A stretch of DNA of 64,000 bases from NCBI GenBank assembly GCA_014621425.1, contig JAANBB010000029.1, positions 1 through 64,000 on the forward strand, in the 5' to 3' direction. Below the pieces are notes generated by a model, which was not told the DNA's origin, did no database searches, and worked only from the letters and a program-made list of their open reading frames with translations. This DNA is from Cylindrodendrum hubeiense (taxonomy: Eukaryota > Ascomycota > Sordariomycetes > Hypocreales > Nectriaceae). A program made the translations under genes and the position numbers. Positions 59,956-64,000 of the stretch are shown here, one piece after another. How positions within the stretch are numbered: position 1 is the first letter of the stretch; every line of letters begins with the position of its first letter.

Positions 59956-61416
59956 ATGGCAGACTTTCGAGCTCCCGAAAATAGCCTCACTTTCGTTAAT
60001 CTATCCAATCCGGACCAAAGTTCCAACCGCAACATCCGAAACCAGGTCCGCCGTCATGTTGCGAGAAACCTTGGGCGCTCAAGGCGTCGTAAACCTCGTA
60101 ATGAGGTGATGGTAGTTGAGCTACTCGAGCAGTCTGATATTGGTGCCTTAGAGCAACGACCCTCGATTCCTACATGGACTTTGAGTCCCAGTGGTTTGGA
60201 GGGCCTGGGGTTTGACAACGAGTCCCAGGGCTTAATCCACTTCAGTGAGTCTGTTGGTTGCATTCAATGAGACTAAAGGGCTTAGACTTAGCAGCGGTGA
60301 TGAACGAAGATATTCCTTTTCGCCTGATCTGGGTAGTAATGGCTATGAGAGACCCTATCGCTCTGAATCTGACCCTCGCCAATGCTGAGACAAGATTGAA
60401 TCATGCCCGAGGCCTTCTCATCGATCAGAATGCACCTGATCAAAAGTCCATTCGATATTATTCCCTTGCTCTCTCTGGTTTAACACAGCGGTTGAGTAAC
60501 ACGAGTGAGCAAACTAGCGAAGGCGTCATCATCACGATTTTGGGGTTCGTATGCCACGACGTGAGTTTAGTCCCGTTTCATCATTTACGAGATACAAAGT
60601 AGCGCTCATATCATCATAGTTTTCTGCTAAAGATTGGGGTCGCTGGACCACACACATGAATGGACTGGCCTTGATTCTCCGGCTGCGAGGCGGCTGGGAA
60701 GGGCTGGGGAGCTATACTGCTGTATTTGGATCCTGGTATGAGAAATCCGATGGATTCAATTAACGGGTTCTGACAATATTAGGATGGACGTTGTCGGAAG
60801 TTCAACATCGGATATGCATCCACGACTGGAGCTGCCTCCCGAGCTCCGAGTTCCCTTGCCGGCCAAGACCTCACCAAGGCTGGCATCCCTCCTTTACAAG
60901 CTCCCAGACCTTGAGATGGCTTTGCATGCAATCTCTTCAGTTGCGTTTATTATTAACCAAAGTATCTCAGACCCACTGTTCTGGAAAGATGATATTGCAG
61001 GCCTTAAATTGGTTGTGCCAGTGACGCATCAATTACTGTCCGTCTCGAGGCCAATCAATCACGACGCATTAGCCATCTCCCGAGAACTTGTACGGTTAGC
61101 TTGTCTCATCATGCTATCTGCAATTAAAGGACGATTCCTCTTCGACAACTCTGATATGGACTTGTTGCACAATCGCTTCATGCTTAATCTGGGCCTACGA
61201 GGACAAACCGACAACTGGGAGCTGGATTTGTGGGCTCTTGTTACGGCTGCCACATACCAGACCGCGAATGATCGATGGCCAATTATCACTGAGATCCGGA
61301 AATCGCTATCACTCAAAGGGATGGATACGTCAGAAGCCATGCAGCTTTGCAAAGATATTCTGTGGGTTGAGATTGCAGACATCAACGACCTAACTCAACA
61401 AATTAACCTCCAGTGA
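59956..61416 (+). CDS. Fungal regulator-like protein (Fungal_trans_2 type) without zinc finger
   Basis: 435 residues from exons 59956-60244, 60292-60560, 60620-60735 and 60783-61416 (47-, 59- and 47-nt introns). The N terminus, 'LTFVNLSNPDQSS' then 'RNQVRRHVARNLGRSRRRKP', matches a widespread group of ascomycete proteins that keep the regulatory middle-homology region but have lost or never had a Zn2Cys6 cluster. The helical C-terminal part includes 'MNGLALILRLRGGWEGLG' and 'DILWVEIADINDLTQQ'. The basic N terminus may be a nuclear signal. It is divergent from the esterase and convergent with the SDR, so it could regulate this block. Confidence 0.8.
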
Positions 61417-62301
61417 TTCCACCGCTAGCAGAGATGTGCTGCCCGGTAATCCAACGGCCCTTTTCGCTCACTAGCAATAGCACGGTATCAGCGATATCTT
61501 CGACGGTTCCGAGACGGTCCTCGGCTCGTGTCAAAGATACGAGATACTTTGTGAAAGCTTCGGTATCAGGATCATCCATGGATAGCATATCGGTGAGGAC
61601 TGGACCAGGCGCAACAGTGTTGATGGTCAGTCCCTTGCCAGCTCGGCCAATCTATGTGCGGTCAGATTTGAAGAAAGAAAAGCACAATTCGAGAGGTTGC
61701 CTACCTCATGTGCCAGCGAAAAGGTCAGGGCATCCATAGCTCCCTTGACGCTGGCGTATATCGGGCCCTCACGCAGTCCGAGCTTGGAAGCAATACTGCC
61801 AATGTTGATGACCCGGCCACCCTTGGACATGTACGGCATGGCCGCTTGTAGCAGATACAAGGGGCCAAACACGCCAGTGCCGAAAGCCTGATGGAGATCT
61901 GCGGTGGACGCTGCCAAAGCTGGACCGAAATACACCCAAGAAGCGTTGTTGACTGCGAACATGAGTTCCATGGATTCGGTCAGGTGGATATTATACACAC
62001 CAATGATATCAATGTGATCAACGTTAAACCCTTTCAGGGTACCTTTGACGAGCTTCTCGTTCCCTTCGGGAGTGCTGATATCTGCCTGAATGACTAGGAC
62101 GCTGTCCTTGCCAGCCGCAGTTTCAATGATGTCGACAGTTTTGACTGTTCGCTCTGCGGTGGAGGGGGAGACATAATTGATGGTGACCTTGGCACCAGCA
62201 CGAGCGAGAGCCAGCGCAATGCCAGCGCCAATACCGTTCTCCTTCCCAGAGCCTGTGATGATGGCAACTTTGCCTGAGAGGGAGAGGGAATCTTGGGCCA
62301 T
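61403..62301 (-). CDS. Short-chain dehydrogenase/reductase
   Basis: 265-residue classical SDR. Exons: 62301-62001, 61952-61705 and 61651-61403. The first intron (48 nt) is stop-free and in frame; removing it restores 'DHIDIIVNNASWVYFG', the NNAG-type motif. The cofactor motif TGSGKENGIGAG is near the N terminus. The catalytic Ser is in 'NIGSIASKLG' and Tyr/Lys in YASVK. The C terminus 'WITGQHISASGGITGG' is normal. It resembles versicolorin-reductase-like SDRs. Its 3' end overlaps the end of the convergent regulator gene by 14 bp. Confidence 0.9.
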
Positions 62302-63048
62302 TTCGAGAAGAAGTAGAAGAAGTGTGTGGGGAATTTATTTGTAATAGGCGACGCCTGAGGAAATTGAGTGGATATGATGCTTCTGACTTGAGCAAGAGGA
62401 TGTGTGTCTGAGAATTTCAAGTCACCGTCGATGCCACTCTCTTTATACTCCTGAATGTCATCAAGAAGCTCGGTTTCCACCACTGGGAATCATTTATGAA
62501 TAGCGATTGTTAATCTTCGAGTGCTTTATAATCTGCTTCGCCTAGATTCATTGTGGTGTTATCATGTGGAGCGATGATATTTCCAAGCTGTCCTAAAAGA
62601 GAAAATGGAAATCCCTGCCTGCATTAGTGCGTCGAGGGGTAACACTGAAGTGGGTCTAAAGCTACTTCAGGAGAGTATTTTGAAAGGGCTGACCTCCGAA
62701 GCCGCTAATAAATGCCGATGTATTCCACGAAACCAGTTCAAGGTAGCCCGGGCAGCTCCTCGAGCTAATATCAGCTGACAAACGGGAACGGCACCTTCCC
62801 AAATTAAATACCTGAGTAGAGACTCGCATTAGGGACCTGGCATGGAGATTGGCAAGGTGGTGGGAGGTAATTAAATAGTAGCAATAGCACACTTCATGAT
62901 GTCTTTGTATCTATCCTTTGTTTTTACTCCCTTACTCAACTGCTGTATCCTCCTAGGACACTTTATCATGTCTTTGTATCTATCCTTTGTTTTTACTCCC
63001 TTACTCAACTGCTGTATCCTCCTAGGACACTTTATCATGTCTTTGCAT
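62302..63048. other. Intergenic with tandem 69-bp repeats at its right end
   Basis: No gene is supported between the SDR start and the MFS stop codon. The right end is a tandem repeat, listed separately. Confidence 0.5.
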
Positions 63049-63090
63049 CTACTCCTGGGCTTTTCCTCCCTTGCTCAACTGCTGAATCCC
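62899..63090. repeat. 69-bp tandem repeat derived from the 3' end of the MFS gene
   Basis: Two near-identical 69-bp units start at 62899 and 62968. A third, partial and diverged unit starts at 63037 and overlaps the last codons of the MFS gene. The first two units look like duplicated copies of the coding end (plus-strand ATGTCTTTGTATCTATCC against ATGTCTTTGCATCTACTCC). Several differences are C to T or G to A. Confidence 0.85.
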
Positions 63091-64000
63091 CGTCGTTGTC
63101 TCCGTATGCTCCGTATTCAAATCTCGGTGCTTGATGAATGCACTGGCTATTATGGCAACAGCCGCCAGGCACGTGTACATTATGAACATATTCCTGATAC
63201 TCCATGCGAACGCCTCGAGTACCACCTGACGCTGCGAAGTGTCCTGGATCGACGCGGCGATGCCCACGTTTGCCGCCGCCTGGCTGCCCGATAGCGCCTC
63301 GCGGACGGATTCGCCCAGGCCAGCGGCAGCAAGGGTGGACTGTCGAGTATCCATGCTGTTCTGGAACACCACACCGCCGACTACTACTGATAGCGACATG
63401 GCAACGCTGCGGATAAAACCCAAGGCCGCCGTAGCTGCCGCAGTGTCCTCCTGGCTGACGGTATTCTGGATCGCAACCATAGGCCCTTGGAACAGAAGTG
63501 CGGGGCCGAGAGCACCGAAAATCTCCAACCCAATGACGACTGAAACGGAGGTTTCGGTTCCGAAATGTATGTACAGCCCTGTTCCTATCGTCATGAGCGT
63601 GACACCGGCCCATATAGACTCCCTGTAACGGCCTGTACGATGGATAACGACACCAGCCAGAATTTCAACAATGGCTTGCGTTATTATTAGCGGGAGCATC
63701 ATTACTCCGCTCCTAATAGGTGAGGCTTGCTGCACGCTTTGGAAGAAAAGCGGCAGGTAATATTCCATGCCTATCAGGACCATGGCGTGCGTAAAGGCGA
63801 CAATGAAAGTCGCATTATTAGACCAGTTTTTGAAAACGTCTAGCGGTATGAGCGGGTATTTGGCCAGGCGTTGTTCGGTAAAGATGAAGAAGCCGATCAT
63901 GGCCGTCCCGAATACAAGCAAACAGACCACCTTAGGACTGTTCCAGGGAAATATCGCACCGCCGAGGTCCAGTCCTACAAGAAGCAGAAGCGTTATGGCG
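63049..64000 (-). CDS. MFS drug transporter, DHA2 (14-helix) type, cut by the right edge
   Basis: C-terminal 316 residues of a large MFS pump; the frame is open to the window edge, so the start lies outside. Visible helices include 'TLLLLVGLDLGGAIFPWNSP' at the edge, 'FFIFTEQRLAKYPLIPLDVF', 'YYLPLFFQSVQQASPIRSGV', 'LEIFGALGPALLFQGPMVAI' and 'FIRSVAMSLSVVVGGVVFQN'. These are typical of the toxin/aflatoxin-type efflux pumps of the DHA2 group, such as those found with biosynthetic clusters. The polar C-terminal tail is short. Its own cluster context is outside the window. Confidence 0.9.
   Translation of the reverse strand, partial: AITLLLLVGLDLGGAIFPWNSPKVVCLLVFGTAMIGFFIFTEQRLAKYPLIPLDVFKNWSNNATFIVAFTHAMVLIGMEYYLPLFFQSVQQASPIRSGVMMLPLIITQAIVEILAGVVIHRTGRYRESIWAGVTLMTIGTGLYIHFGTETSVSVVIGLEIFGALGPALLFQGPMVAIQNTVSQEDTAAATAALGFIRSVAMSLSVVVGGVVFQNSMDTRQSTLAAAGLGESVREALSGSQAAANVGIAASIQDTSQRQVVLEAFAWSIRNMFIMYTCLAAVAIIASAFIKHRDLNTEHTETTTGIQQLSKGGKAQE

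Overview
The window is nuclear DNA of a filamentous ascomycete, most likely a Sordariomycete near Hypocreales. Genes are split by short GT-AG introns (about 47-75 nt) with CTAAC-type branch points. The families are typical of this group: non-reducing PKS, NRPS-like reductase, Zn2Cys6 regulators, LysM/Hce2 secreted proteins, HET and HeLo domains. The species cannot be read from the sequence alone.

Region 1 (about 3.0-28.6 kb) is a complete eight-gene meroterpenoid cluster that I recognise as the ascochlorin (asc) cluster. From left to right it holds ascR (Zn2Cys6 regulator), ascG (P450), ascF (membrane terpene cyclase), ascE (P450-reductase fusion), ascD (FAD halogenase), ascA (UbiA prenyltransferase), ascB (A-T-R reductase) and ascC (orsellinic acid PKS). 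In the established pathway AscC makes orsellinic acid, AscA farnesylates it, AscB reduces the acid to the aldehyde, AscD chlorinates, AscE epoxidises the farnesyl end, AscF cyclises the epoxide and AscG desaturates the ring. Three gene pairs are divergent (G/F, E/D, A/B). Their shared promoters and the ascC upstream region carry a recurring motif close to WWCGCCGAGTA, a candidate AscR site. Two genes carry lesions as sequenced: ascE has an extra base in an A7 run, and ascD has an intron donor reading GAAAGT where GTAAGT is expected.

Region 2 (29-41.6 kb) is a surface and chitin-interaction block: a membrane-anchored lectin-like protein, a decayed RecQ-associated/mobile-element-like ORF, a four-LysM secreted protein, a GPI-anchored DUF7136-like protein, a small unrecognised gene, and a large secreted chitinase (LysM2-ChtBD1-GH18-Hce2).

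Region 3 (41.8-47.6 kb) looks like a non-self-recognition spot. It has a decayed HET gene, a HeLo domain fused to an apparently catalytic ubiquitin-conjugating (E2) domain, and a DHA1 efflux pump.

Region 4 (48.6-64 kb) is a metabolic block: a Zn2Cys6 regulator, an AtuA(DUF1446)-DUF4387 fusion, a sugar-porter-type MFS, an aldo-keto reductase, a membrane-anchored GDXG esterase/lipase, a regulator-like protein without zinc finger, an SDR, and a DHA2 MFS cut by the right edge. Three genes (ascE, the esterase and the 48.6-kb regulator) can each be restored by removing one base from a homopolymer. That points to assembly indels as much as to real pseudogenes. The left edge holds the 3' end of an unidentified gene.
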